In this document: piece after piece, positions 48,072 through 57,172 of the stretch
Numbering within the stretch: the stretch's first letter is position 1
Layout: each line of letters starts with the position of its first letter
Assembly (NCBI GenBank): GCA_030066985.1
Contig: JASJAN010000020.1
Coordinates: 53,840 to 117,839, forward strand
Length of the DNA stretch: 64,000 nucleotides
Reading direction: 5' to 3'
Origin: Desulfobacterales bacterium
GTDB lineage: Bacteria; Desulfobacterota; Desulfobacteria; Desulfobacterales; JAHEIW01
The notes under the pieces: model-generated
Told to the model about the DNA's origin: nothing
Database searches by the model: none
The model's input: only the letters and a program-made list of their open reading frames with translations
Program-made: the position numbers and the translations under genes

Positions 48072-48830
48072 ATGAAATATCTAGAGCAAGAACAATTTTT
48101 AAATACCATCAAAAAGGCTTTGGGAATACCACAGGCTGATACGCGCAGCGAGGCTGATTTGTTCGGTGGTGAGATATCCGCTGAAAGCCGGGCGATATTG
48201 GAGCGCATCCAAAACCGCGGTGCTGCTGAGCGGAAAAAACTGCTCGATACCCTTCTGGCAGCCGCCTCGCCCATCAACTTGAAGGTGATTCCCTGTGATG
48301 ACATCAGCACCGTAGCCGATTCCATTGCGACATTGGTCAGGGAAAAAGATCCCGAATGGGGGAACACAAAAAGTGTTGTGGCTTGGGCTCACCCCCTGGT
48401 TGAAAGTATGAATCTGCCGGCTGTTTTGGGCGAACAAAATGTACCGGTATTTGTCACCGAGTCAAGAAAAACGACGGATAAAGACATCCGGCAACAGGTT
48501 ATCGACGCTTATATTGGCGTTACATCGGCTGATTTTTGTATGGCCGACACCGCCACGCTGGTGCTGCGAACCCGGCCCGGCCAGGCGCGCACCGTATCAC
48601 TGGTGCCAGCCATTCATATTGCCGTCATCAAACTCGATCAGATGATTGCCGACCTCAAAGAGCTTTACGCCCTGCTTAAATGGGACCCGCATGAACACCA
48701 GGAAGGCCTGACCAATTGTTTGACATTCATATCCGGCCCCAGCAAAACTGCTGATATCGAAGCCACCATGGTACACGGCGCTCATGGTCCCCGTGAAGTC
48801 CATCTGTATGTAATCACATCCCAGGATTGA
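48072..48830 (+). CDS. lutC: L-lactate utilization protein LutC (LUD domain)
   Basis: 252-residue LUD-domain protein (YkgG-like), third part of the L-lactate oxidation complex. Visible: SVVAWAHPLVESMNLPAVLG, YIGVTSADFCMADTATLVLR, the family core GQARTVSLVPAIHIAVIKLD, and the end FISGPSKTADIEATMVHGAH then GPREVHLYVI. The ATG at 48072 gives the family N-terminus; an earlier ATG at 48018 would add 18 residues that lack resemblance. It is separated from lutB by 280 bp carrying a nested palindrome. Confidence 0.88.
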   Translation: MKYLEQEQFLNTIKKALGIPQADTRSEADLFGGEISAESRAILERIQNRGAAERKKLLDTLLAAASPINLKVIPCDDISTVADSIATLVREKDPEWGNTKSVVAWAHPLVESMNLPAVLGEQNVPVFVTESRKTTDKDIRQQVIDAYIGVTSADFCMADTATLVLRTRPGQARTVSLVPAIHIAVIKLDQMIADLKELYALLKWDPHEHQEGLTNCLTFISGPSKTADIEATMVHGAHGPREVHLYVITSQD

Positions 48831-49267
48831 AAATGAGCCCGGTCGATTAAAATTTAATCGAAAAAGCTTTTCATCCGCTTTATCCATTTTGCTAAAAATC
48901 CTCAATCTTGATCTAAGTCAAGGGCATCCTCCCCCAAAGATTATATTTACATTATGCAAGAAACCAGAGATCGGCTCTGGTTTTAAAACCACAGGTTTGA
49001 CTAAATTTAACAAATAAATATCAAGCCGTTTTACGGGGCTTTTGATAACCCATGCGATTCACTACTGAAGTGATCGAAGGACAGCGGCTCCATCCTCCAT
49101 ATTGAGTGGTCATAAAAAAATATGTTTTGGCATTAGATGTGATTTTCTGCATCCAAATCATACCGCCATACCGTAAACAGAAATAAAACTATGGTAGCGG
49201 TTACACATAGAATCTGTGGGGACATAAATCATTCAAACCAAAGGTGACTCATTTCTGAGGAGTACAC
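48831..49267. other. Leader region of the NO reductase gene
   Basis: 437 bases with no gene. They hold an FNR/DNR-type box and promoter (48908-48960), a small AAGCC/GGCTT hairpin with TTTT (near 49022-49041) that could attenuate, and a strong GAGGAG ribosome site before 49268. The predicted 5' leader is about 300 bases, long enough for further control. Confidence 0.5.
48908..48960 (+). promoter_or_regulatory. FNR/DNR-type promoter of the NO reductase gene
   Basis: TTGATCTAAGTCAA (48908-48921) matches TTGAT-N4-rTCAA. AT-rich -10-like DNA (TATTTACATTAT) is centred about 33 bases downstream, as in class II activated promoters. The same box type precedes the cupin gene at 30139. A CRP/FNR-family regulator responding to NO or low oxygen is expected; none is encoded here. 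Confidence 0.5.
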
Positions 49268-51541
49268 ATGTCAATTAAAACATTAAAATGGGCAGCAATC
49301 CTGTGTTTTATTGTCGCCATGGCGGTTCTTCTGGGCGGCGGGGTTGCCATGAAAAAGGATCTGCCGCCTTATCCGGGGAAAGTCGTTGACAGCAGCGGCA
49401 AATTGCTATTTGAGAAGTCGGATATCATTGCCGGACAGGACGTCTATCAACGGTTTGGCCTGATGGATCATGGAGCAGTTTGGGGGCACGGCTCCCAGCG
49501 GGGTCCGGAGTTTTCAGCTGCATCTTTAAATATCATCGTCGAGGCTGTGGGCGATTATTTGGCAATGGCTGAGCATGGCAAATCCTATAACCAGCTAGAT
49601 GACCTGCAAAAAGACATCATCGATGTTAAAATCAAGGCTGAGCTAAAGCCCAACCGCTATGACGCCGCCAGTGACACGCTCAAGCTCACCGATGCCCAGA
49701 TTCAGGGCCTGGAGCGTGTGATTAAACACTGGGAAAAAACCTTTAAGGATGGCGAGGTCCGTTATGGTTTTCTTCCCAACACCATTCCTGAGCAGCAGCA
49801 GCGACTGCAGGCATCCCGCTTTTTCTTCTGGACGGCCTGGGTGGCCTCAACCCTTCGGCCGGGAGAAGATTATTCCTATACCAATAATTGGCCGCCGGAT
49901 ACCCGGGTGGGTAATGTCCCCAGCACCGACGCCTTTTTCTATTCCATCGCCGGCGTTTTGGCGCTGTTAGTGGTTCTGGCGTTGTTTGTCTATTGGATCC
50001 ATCGATACGGCTTATGGTATGGAGAGGCCAAAGGGACGGCCCTGGCTGAAAAATTGATCGAAATGCCTTTGACCCGCAGTCAGTTTCAGGCTGCCAAGTT
50101 TTTTGTGGTGGTGATTCTGCTATTTCTGCTGCAGACAAGCTTCGGTGGATTGCTGGCGCATTACACCATTCATCCGGGCAGTTTTTTTGTAGACTTTGTA
50201 GCCGACCTGATTTCTTATAGCTGGGCCAAAACCTGGCATTTACAGCTGATGGTTTTCTGGATTGCCACCACCTGGCTGGCGTCAGCCATTTATCTGGCAC
50301 CTATTATTGGTGGTAAAGAGCCCAACAAGCAGAGCTTGCTGGTTAAGCTGCTGTTCGTTGCCGTTTTACTGGTTGCGGTGGGCAGTCTGACCGGTGAGGT
50401 CCTGGGCATCAAGGGATACCTGGGCGATCTGTGGTTCTGGCTGGGTCACCAGGGCTGGGAATTCTTAGAGCTAGGCCGACTCTGGCAGATCCTGCTGTTG
50501 GTGGGTTTGGTTTTCTGGCTGCTGATTGTCTACCGCGCCGTTGGTGGGCATCTGAAGAAGCACAAGGATGAATTCAGTGCTCTGATCTGGTTTTACGTGT
50601 TCAGTGCCGTGTTTGTGGTTGCTTTTTATGCTTTCGGGCTCTTTTACGGCCAGGGTTCTCACCTGACGATGGCGGACTATTGGCGCTGGTTTGTGGTGCA
50701 CCTCTGGGTGGAAAGCATCTTTGAGTTCTTCGGTATTGCCGTCATCGCGCTGCTGATGGTGGCCATGGGACTGGCAACAGCCCAGGCGGCTTTAAGGGTG
50801 GCCTATTTTACCGCCGCCCTAACTTTTCTCAGTGGCATCATCGGAACTGCCCATCACTACTACTGGTATGGCGGTGCGGCATTCTGGGTCGGCTGGGGGG
50901 CCATATTCTCATCAATGGAGCCTGTGCCGCTGTTGGCGCTGGTGGTAAGAGGCCTCATGGAATACCGTGAGATCCGCAAGCAAGGCAGGCAGTTCTCCTA
51001 CAAGTGGCCCATGTATTTCCTGGTGGCTGCTTCTTTCTGGAACTTTCTGGGTGCCGGTATTTTCGGCTTTTTGATCAATCTGCCGATCATTAACTTCTAT
51101 GAGCACGGCACCTACCTGACTATGCACCACGGCCATACGGCCATGTTCGGGACCTACGGCATGCTTTCTGTTGCCCTGTTGTTGTTCTCATGGCGTGGCC
51201 TGGTGGACAAGGCTCACTGGAAAGACGGCATCCTGAAGCTCTCTTTCTGGGGGCTTAACGGCGGGTTGTTTTTGCTGGCATTTGTCACCCTGATGCCGAT
51301 TGGCGCCATGCAGGCCTGGATCGCTTTTAAAGACGGTTATTGGGTGGCGCGCAGCGCGGATTTTTTCGAAAAGGGCGCTGTCGTTTGGCTGGGGACTTTT
51401 CGTGCGCTCCCTGACACCATCATCATCGTGCTGGGGGTCCTGCCGCTGGCATATTTTCTGATCACCACCTATCCGCATTTGAAAGCCGCGGAAATCAAAG
51501 ACGATGAGTCGGTCTGGGAACGGCTGGGAATTGAATTGTAA
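49268..51541 (+). CDS. norZ: Quinol-dependent nitric oxide reductase (qNOR)
   Basis: 757-residue membrane enzyme reducing 2 NO to N2O with electrons from quinol; a fused NorC/NorB with about 14 helices and an N-terminal hydrophilic part. FeB ligands H478 and E482 (VVHLWVES), H529 and H530 (GTAHHYYW) and the conserved E551 (SSMEPVP) are all present, as is the heme His pair in MHHGHTAMFG. With a constant 30-residue offset to the Geobacillus enzyme, the quinol-site residues are H298, H302 (Glu in the reference), F306 and D716, so one of four is altered. This argues against an NO dismutase, which loses more. Probably NO detoxification in this host. Confidence 0.9.
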   Translation: MSIKTLKWAAILCFIVAMAVLLGGGVAMKKDLPPYPGKVVDSSGKLLFEKSDIIAGQDVYQRFGLMDHGAVWGHGSQRGPEFSAASLNIIVEAVGDYLAMAEHGKSYNQLDDLQKDIIDVKIKAELKPNRYDAASDTLKLTDAQIQGLERVIKHWEKTFKDGEVRYGFLPNTIPEQQQRLQASRFFFWTAWVASTLRPGEDYSYTNNWPPDTRVGNVPSTDAFFYSIAGVLALLVVLALFVYWIHRYGLWYGEAKGTALAEKLIEMPLTRSQFQAAKFFVVVILLFLLQTSFGGLLAHYTIHPGSFFVDFVADLISYSWAKTWHLQLMVFWIATTWLASAIYLAPIIGGKEPNKQSLLVKLLFVAVLLVAVGSLTGEVLGIKGYLGDLWFWLGHQGWEFLELGRLWQILLLVGLVFWLLIVYRAVGGHLKKHKDEFSALIWFYVFSAVFVVAFYAFGLFYGQGSHLTMADYWRWFVVHLWVESIFEFFGIAVIALLMVAMGLATAQAALRVAYFTAALTFLSGIIGTAHHYYWYGGAAFWVGWGAIFSSMEPVPLLALVVRGLMEYREIRKQGRQFSYKWPMYFLVAASFWNFLGAGIFGFLINLPIINFYEHGTYLTMHHGHTAMFGTYGMLSVALLLFSWRGLVDKAHWKDGILKLSFWGLNGGLFLLAFVTLMPIGAMQAWIAFKDGYWVARSADFFEKGAVVWLGTFRALPDTIIIVLGVLPLAYFLITTYPHLKAAEIKDDESVWERLGIEL

Positions 51542-51576
51542 TCTGCAGAGCATGTTATCTAACTCAGAAACAGAAG

Positions 51577-51603
51577 GCCCGGTTCGATGCGAACCGGGCT
51601 TTC
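51577..51603 (+). terminator. Intrinsic terminator after norZ (possibly bidirectional)
   Basis: GCCCGGTTC-gatgc-GAACCGGGC is a perfect 9-bp GC-rich stem with a 5-nt loop, followed by TTTC and AT-rich DNA. It is 36 bases past the norZ stop and 33 before the end of the convergent DUF389 gene. Confidence 0.85.
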
Positions 51604-51635
51604 ATATTTAGTTTAGGCGATGTGTCTAATAAATA

Positions 51636-53498
51636 TCAGAATTTAGTACGTTTGATCCCGGCCTCCTGGACGACATAAACACCGATATTTAAGTTTTCAT
51701 CGTGCGCTTCATTGGTCACTCGTTTCAAGTCGGAGATAAAGTCGGCGGAGACCGGTTTTGAAGCCGTCAGCAGAATGACGATATCCGTATCATGTTCCAT
51801 ACCGAAACGGCTGGCCGACAAAAACGTCACCCCCGGCTCCAGATGAACCCGATCCCGGATAGCTGTCCAGACCGTTTTGCTGACGGGCAAGGTGTACGGA
51901 CGGGTTTGACCCTCAAGCAGCTGGTCTGCCAGCTTATATCCCAGTGGTGCTGTTAAGGCCACCGACAGCAAAACCAGCAGCATAACCGTGCGACGCACCC
52001 ACAGGGGCAGCCGTATACCCAAACGCGAGCCCTGGATGCCCAGCAGGCGATAGACGCTGGCGGCGCCTAAAATGATGGCCACCAGGTTGGTGACAAACAA
52101 AATAGCGGCGCCTTCAACAATGTCCCATCTAAATTCGGCAAAAGCGATGCCCACCGTCGCCAGGGGAGGGACCAGCGCTGCAGCAATGGCGACCCCGGCA
52201 AGTGCACCGAGCAAAGAGGGTCTGGCAAGGGCATAAGCAGCCGCTGCCCCGGAAAGGAATGCCACCACCAGATCGATAATCGTCGGAGCACCGCGAGCCA
52301 ATAGCTCCGGGGTGAGTTCTTCCAGCGGAACGATAAAGCCCAGAATACTCGAGATCGTTAAGCCGGCTACAATGCCATATCCCATGGCCCGCATGGCATC
52401 CCGAAAAAATACAAGATTGCCCTGCACCAGCGAAAGCCCGGCGCCAATCAGCGGTGTCATCAGCGGGGCGACCACCATGGCGCCGATGACCACGGCTGTT
52501 GAATTTTGCATTAAGCCCAGTGAGGCGATGGCGGTGGACAGACACATCATCAATATATAATCCACATTCCAGCGTGCACCGGCTTGCAGGCGATCAAAAA
52601 GATCAACCCGATCCACGGCTTCCAGGGACGGCAGCCAGCTGAAAATCCGGATTTCAATCATATTGATCCAGGATGACCCGGCCTCCACATTCCAGCGGCG
52701 CACCATTCCGATCGGTACTTTTGGACTTTCGGGATCACTGTGGCGTTTTTCTTCCTGGCGAAATTTGCGAACTTCGCTAATGGCGGCTGCTCCGGTCAGC
52801 ACCAGATCGCTGCCTCGACTTCGGTTAACCGCGCTCTTCCACTTTTCACCGCTGAGCACCAGGATGGGCTTAATCGCCGTAGATTCCTTGATACCGGCCT
52901 CCTGAAGCTTTGATATCAACGAGCGCTGGGCAACCTCCTTTGAGTCGCTGCCAAAATAGGAACCCACCTCCATCGGCATGACCGTGCAATCCAATTTCTC
53001 CGCCAGACTGACGGCAGTTTGCATGGTAAATGGTTTCAGTTTCGAGCCCATCGGCAACAGGATATTATGAAAGCGTGTGCCGTCTGCATCCCCCGGATCC
53101 AGCACGAACATCTGGCAGGGCGCAAAACGCAGTAATCGCAGGGCCAGCCGATTTACAGGCGAGTCTTTCGGCAGGCCGGTATCCATACCGGCACACAGAA
53201 ATTTGATGTTCTTTTTCTGAATCTGCTGAACAATGGCTCTGGCCGGTTTAGGTTGGCGCATCCAAAATAGCTCAACTTCAATATCTCGGATTTCACCAAT
53301 GGCCGCAGCCACAGCTTGTACAAATTCGCCTGCGGGCTCTGGCTGCTTTAAATTAACCGCTGTTGCAGGCATAACCTGCTGACCGAACTCACAGCAAAGA
53401 ACAGTGAGGGCATCATTGCGCATTTCTGCGAAGCGCGCGGCCCAACGGATCACTGCTGCAGCGGATTTTGCCTGGGTGACGACTGCCATAGTGCTCAT
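51636..53498 (-). CDS. UspA-like domain fused to DUF389 membrane protein
   Basis: 620-residue fusion. About 290 N-terminal residues contain UspA-like text (RFAEMRNDALTVLCCEFGQQ, then FHNILLPMGSKLKPFTMQTA and SDLVLTGAAAISEV). The C-terminal part is the DUF389 domain (TIGR00341-like) with hallmark GAMVVAPLMTPLIGAGLSLV and about eight membrane helices, then a soluble tail. DUF389 proteins have no established function; a sensor/transport role tied to stress is guessed from the Usp half. AAAGGATCGATGA precedes the ATG. Convergent with norZ, sharing its terminator. Confidence 0.78.
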   Translation of the reverse strand: MSTMAVVTQAKSAAAVIRWAARFAEMRNDALTVLCCEFGQQVMPATAVNLKQPEPAGEFVQAVAAAIGEIRDIEVELFWMRQPKPARAIVQQIQKKNIKFLCAGMDTGLPKDSPVNRLALRLLRFAPCQMFVLDPGDADGTRFHNILLPMGSKLKPFTMQTAVSLAEKLDCTVMPMEVGSYFGSDSKEVAQRSLISKLQEAGIKESTAIKPILVLSGEKWKSAVNRSRGSDLVLTGAAAISEVRKFRQEEKRHSDPESPKVPIGMVRRWNVEAGSSWINMIEIRIFSWLPSLEAVDRVDLFDRLQAGARWNVDYILMMCLSTAIASLGLMQNSTAVVIGAMVVAPLMTPLIGAGLSLVQGNLVFFRDAMRAMGYGIVAGLTISSILGFIVPLEELTPELLARGAPTIIDLVVAFLSGAAAAYALARPSLLGALAGVAIAAALVPPLATVGIAFAEFRWDIVEGAAILFVTNLVAIILGAASVYRLLGIQGSRLGIRLPLWVRRTVMLLVLLSVALTAPLGYKLADQLLEGQTRPYTLPVSKTVWTAIRDRVHLEPGVTFLSASRFGMEHDTDIVILLTASKPVSADFISDLKRVTNEAHDENLNIGVYVVQEAGIKRTKF

Positions 53499-53858
53499 TC
53501 ATCGATCCTTTCAAAAGCAAGGGGCATAAAATGAAATAATTAAAGATGTTAGGACCGTCGATGGTTGTGGCAGAAAAAAATTTGTTTTTCAAGGATTATT
53601 AAGTGTGTTGCATTCAATTGACAGCCGACTGCCGAATACCTACTTTTTCGCATAACCGGCTAATTTCAGCACTAAAATAAACCTAATCGACTTCATAAAA
53701 TGGCATAAAGCATTTGACCCATCTGTCATGATGGGCCTATATATGATTTTGATATTTATAGTAAATGCAGGATGTAATTAAAGAAGATTGCGTCAAGAAG
53801 CAAATCAAGCACTGGTAAAGCGCCTATGCTTCATTGAATATGTTGGGAGGCACTAAAA
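53499..53858. other. Divergent intergenic region before the dCache-cyclase gene
   Basis: 360 bases, AT-rich, between divergent transcription units. TTGACA at about 53618 has no good partner. Promoters for both directions must lie here, but I cannot assign them. Confidence 0.35.
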
Positions 53859-56315
53859 TTGCGAAGAGAAGAAGTGGTTGATCTTAGATCTGGTGATCGC
53901 AGCAAGCGAAAATTGCAGCGGGGTCACTTCTTTCGAGTGGCCGGCCCGATCGGTTTTGTGGTCATCATGCTGGCGGCCTTGCTGGCGATTGTCGCATACT
54001 CCTATTTCAGTAACCGCCGGGAAGCGCTGGCGCTGTCGAATGAAGTGCTGGGAGCGATTGAAAGACGCATCGCCGGAGAACTGGAAGCTTTCTTAAAGCC
54101 CATAGAAGATACGGTTCAGCTCACGGCTACTTTCTTAAACAATTCGTCATTTGATATTAAAGACCGGGATCAACTGGAACCGCTTGCTTTTGGCATACTG
54201 AACAATCTTTCGCAAATCACCAATTTCATCGTCGCTGACACCCAGGGTAACTTTCTGATGGTCGCCCGGCAGCCGGACAAATCCCTGCACACCAAAATCA
54301 TCGAGCGCGCCACCGGATCCGCACGGACCACCTGGATCCGTCGGGACCCGGCCGGAAACATGTTGGAAGAAGAGACCTCGGTTGATGATTCCTATGATCC
54401 CCGCAACCGCCCCTGGTTTAAGGGGGCTGTCAATCGCCAGGAACCGTATTGGACTGATTTTTATATCTTTTACACCAGCCAAACACACGGCATAACGATT
54501 TCTTTGCCGGTTATGAGCAAAAATGATGAACGACTGGGTGTCATCGGTCTGGATATCGAATTAAAAGCGGTCAGCGCCTTTCTCGAGACCCTGAAAATCG
54601 GCGAAAACGGCGAGGCCATTATCGTCGATGAAGAGGGTTACATCGTCGCCCATCCGGAGATTGACAAAATGGTGAAAAAGGAAGGCAATGTGTTCAAACC
54701 CATCCGGGTTGAAGAACTGGGAGACACAATCTTAAATCGTGCCTTCAGTCGCTTCCGTATCGAGGGGCACGGTCATCGTGATTTGGTTGTTGACAATCGG
54801 CGCTATCTGAGTAGCGCTTTCCTGATGCCCCAAAAAACCGGGCTCGACTTATCGGTATTCATTTTTGTACCTGAAGAAGACTTTGTCGGCTTTGTTGCTC
54901 GCAACAACCGTAATATTTTACTGATGTCTGTGGGTATCATCATCCTGGCCGCCATTTTGGCGGCTCTGCTGGTATATCAGGCTCTGCGGGCGGAAATCAT
55001 TGCCCAGCGCGTGCTCGATCGTCAGCATGAACTCGCGGCCCAGAGCCGGGCCTTCTCCGAGCTGTCCTCCAGAGCGGCCGTGTTTGGTACCGGGGATAGT
55101 GATTCGTTTCAGGAATTAACCGAGATTGTTGCCAATGCCATCAATTTAAGACGCACCAGTCTGTGGCGTTTTGACGATAACGCCCAAAATTTAAAGTGTA
55201 TCGATAGTTATGACAGCGAAAGCAATGGGCACACCCAGGGAACGGTACTTTCTCAGGACGAATTTTCAGAATTGTTTGATGTGCTGCAGCACGGTTCCAG
55301 CATCAGCACCGGAGACGCAGAAGCGGATAGTCGCTTGACCGCGCTGTTTCAGGCCTATCTGCAACCACTGGGTTGTAGATCTTTGCTGGCAGTACCGATT
55401 CGCTATCAGGATTGGACAGCTGGGGCCCTTTGGTTTGAGCAGGAGCGCATGCACCGTGGCTGGCCGGACGAAGATGTCTCATTTGCCTACGCCATTGCCA
55501 ATATGCTGGCGCTGCGATTTTCAACGGATCGAAAATCGATGCATGAGGCTGACAGCCGCAAAGACAGAGCAACCAGTATCAAAGCGTCAACGGCGCCTGG
55601 ACCCAAGACCCCCACCGTTGAAAATGACACTCGGTCCGATCGTCAACCGGAAATAGCGGATCTGTTAGGAGAGCAAACAATATCCGTTTCAGAGGACGAA
55701 AAAGACAGAGTGTCTTCTTTCTTGGATCGTCTGGCAGCCGGCGGAATTGATGCGCAGAAAACGGCTGCCGACATATTTGCAGATACAACCGTATTGGCAT
55801 TGCGATTTAGCGATCCCATAACCCTTGCCGGACACAGCGCAGGTGACGAATCAACGACAATCGTTGATCTGCTGGTTGCCTATTTGGAGGAAGCGGCTGC
55901 ATCGGATGCCATCGATTATGTGAAAATTATGGGCGAGGAGATCATCTGTGCAGCGGGAATTGACAACGACTCGAATAACCATGCCGGTCGCATTGCCGAC
56001 CTGGCACTATACCTCCAGGATCGCTACAGCAGCCTGTTTGCATCTTTGAACATTCCTATGGAATTTCGTATCGGTATCGACACCGGGACGGCTATGGGCA
56101 GCTCCGTGGGGCGCAAACAGAAAACGTACAATATATGGGGCGAGTCGGTTCGGTTTGCATCAAAAATGGCAGAATCCGGCATAGCGGGCGGCATCCAGGT
56201 CTCACAAACCACTTATCAGCGATTACAGTCCAGGTACCTATTTCAAATGCGCGGGCGCTATTATTTGCCCCACGTCGGTGAAAGTTCAACCTATCTTCTG
56301 ACAGGACACATATGA
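53859..56315 (+). CDS. dCache-GAF sensor with degenerate class III cyclase domain
   Basis: 818-residue membrane sensor. TM1 is about 28-50; the periplasmic dCache_1 domain has the signature YDPRNRPWFKGAVNRQEPYW (residues 179-198); TM2 is about 353-374; a cytoplasmic GAF lies at about 405-555; a linker follows; and a class III nucleotide-cyclase domain from about 640. In the last, the first metal Asp may be D652 (RFSDPI), but the second is Glu (KIMGEEII, E693/E694). The usual VNxASRM is VRFASKM (R765, K769), losing the catalytic Asn and Arg, so cyclase activity is doubtful and it may act as a binding domain. The start is TTG with GGGAGG eight bases before. Its stop overlaps the MlaE ATG (ATGA). 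Confidence 0.82.
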   Translation: MRREEVVDLRSGDRSKRKLQRGHFFRVAGPIGFVVIMLAALLAIVAYSYFSNRREALALSNEVLGAIERRIAGELEAFLKPIEDTVQLTATFLNNSSFDIKDRDQLEPLAFGILNNLSQITNFIVADTQGNFLMVARQPDKSLHTKIIERATGSARTTWIRRDPAGNMLEEETSVDDSYDPRNRPWFKGAVNRQEPYWTDFYIFYTSQTHGITISLPVMSKNDERLGVIGLDIELKAVSAFLETLKIGENGEAIIVDEEGYIVAHPEIDKMVKKEGNVFKPIRVEELGDTILNRAFSRFRIEGHGHRDLVVDNRRYLSSAFLMPQKTGLDLSVFIFVPEEDFVGFVARNNRNILLMSVGIIILAAILAALLVYQALRAEIIAQRVLDRQHELAAQSRAFSELSSRAAVFGTGDSDSFQELTEIVANAINLRRTSLWRFDDNAQNLKCIDSYDSESNGHTQGTVLSQDEFSELFDVLQHGSSISTGDAEADSRLTALFQAYLQPLGCRSLLAVPIRYQDWTAGALWFEQERMHRGWPDEDVSFAYAIANMLALRFSTDRKSMHEADSRKDRATSIKASTAPGPKTPTVENDTRSDRQPEIADLLGEQTISVSEDEKDRVSSFLDRLAAGGIDAQKTAADIFADTTVLALRFSDPITLAGHSAGDESTTIVDLLVAYLEEAAASDAIDYVKIMGEEIICAAGIDNDSNNHAGRIADLALYLQDRYSSLFASLNIPMEFRIGIDTGTAMGSSVGRKQKTYNIWGESVRFASKMAESGIAGGIQVSQTTYQRLQSRYLFQMRGRYYLPHVGESSTYLLTGHI

Positions 56316-57160
56316 ACACCGAACCGCTTAACCCATCATATGGTAATGATACCTCACGGCGAATATCCAGACCGAGATGGTTGCTCGCAAGCGTGGGTGC
56401 GGGGACCATTGGTTTGTGGCATGGGCCGGTGCGATTTATCAGCGATGCCGTGGCAGTTATCTGGCAAGGCTGCCGCCCGATCACCTGGCGGCGTTCGATT
56501 CGCAACGAGTTCATGCGTCAGTGTTTTCAGGTAGGCGCCCAGGCGTTACCTTTTATCCTGGTCAGCGGGATATTTGTAGGCTTTGGTCTCGTCGCTCAGT
56601 CTTTTTATTGGTTAAACGTCTTTGGCAGCACAGCATTATTCGGCAACTTTTTGTCTTTGGTTCTGGTGCGTGAAATCGCACCGGTACTGGTAGGTCTGAT
56701 TGTGATCGGTCGCAGCGGATCTACCCTGCTGGTTGAACTGGGCACCATGAAGACCGAAGGTCAGGTCCACATGTTGGATGCTCAGGGAATCGACCCGTTT
56801 TTATATCTGGTGGTGCCGCGGGTGCTGGCCTTTAGTATATGTATGTTTTCGCTGTCGGTCGCTTTTGTTACCTTGGCCCTGTTAGCCGGCTTTGTCTCAG
56901 GAGTGCTGGTCGGTGTCTCGCAATCAAATTTTTTTGAATTCCTCAATCGTGCCATCGGCTCAATGGGTCAGCAAACATATATATTATTTACTTTGAAGAC
57001 CGTTATTATTGGATTTGTGGTGGCATTAATATCCTGTAAGATGGCGCTGTCGCTTACCGGTGGCACTGCCAGGGTACTGGAACTCATGCCAAGGGGCTTT
57101 GCCAAATCGGCTTTGGCCACCCTGGTCATATCTATTGCACTAACAATATTATTTGCATGA
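56312..57160 (+). CDS. MlaE-family ABC lipid-transport permease
   Basis: 282-residue inner-membrane permease of a Mla/MCE phospholipid transport system. The conserved core is present: FILVSGIFVGFGLVAQSFYW, LVREIAPVLVGLIVIGRSGS, TLLVELGTMKTEGQVHMLDA and IDPFLYLVVPRVLAF, with about six hydrophobic helices. ATGA overlap with the upstream sensor gene shows translational coupling. First transport gene of a permease-ATPase-MCE-lipoprotein operon. Confidence 0.88.
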   Translation: MNTEPLNPSYGNDTSRRISRPRWLLASVGAGTIGLWHGPVRFISDAVAVIWQGCRPITWRRSIRNEFMRQCFQVGAQALPFILVSGIFVGFGLVAQSFYWLNVFGSTALFGNFLSLVLVREIAPVLVGLIVIGRSGSTLLVELGTMKTEGQVHMLDAQGIDPFLYLVVPRVLAFSICMFSLSVAFVTLALLAGFVSGVLVGVSQSNFFEFLNRAIGSMGQQTYILFTLKTVIIGFVVALISCKMALSLTGGTARVLELMPRGFAKSALATLVISIALTILFA

Positions 57161-57172
57161 GGGTGATGTCTG

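Noticed and set aside
49268..51541. NO dismutase (Nod) instead of qNOR
   Set aside because: FeB ligands, the conserved Glu residues and three of four quinol-site residues are kept, which fits a reductase.
51577..51603. tRNA suggested by GGTTCGATGCGAACC
   Set aside because: It is a simple 9-bp hairpin with a T run, and there is no cloverleaf around it.
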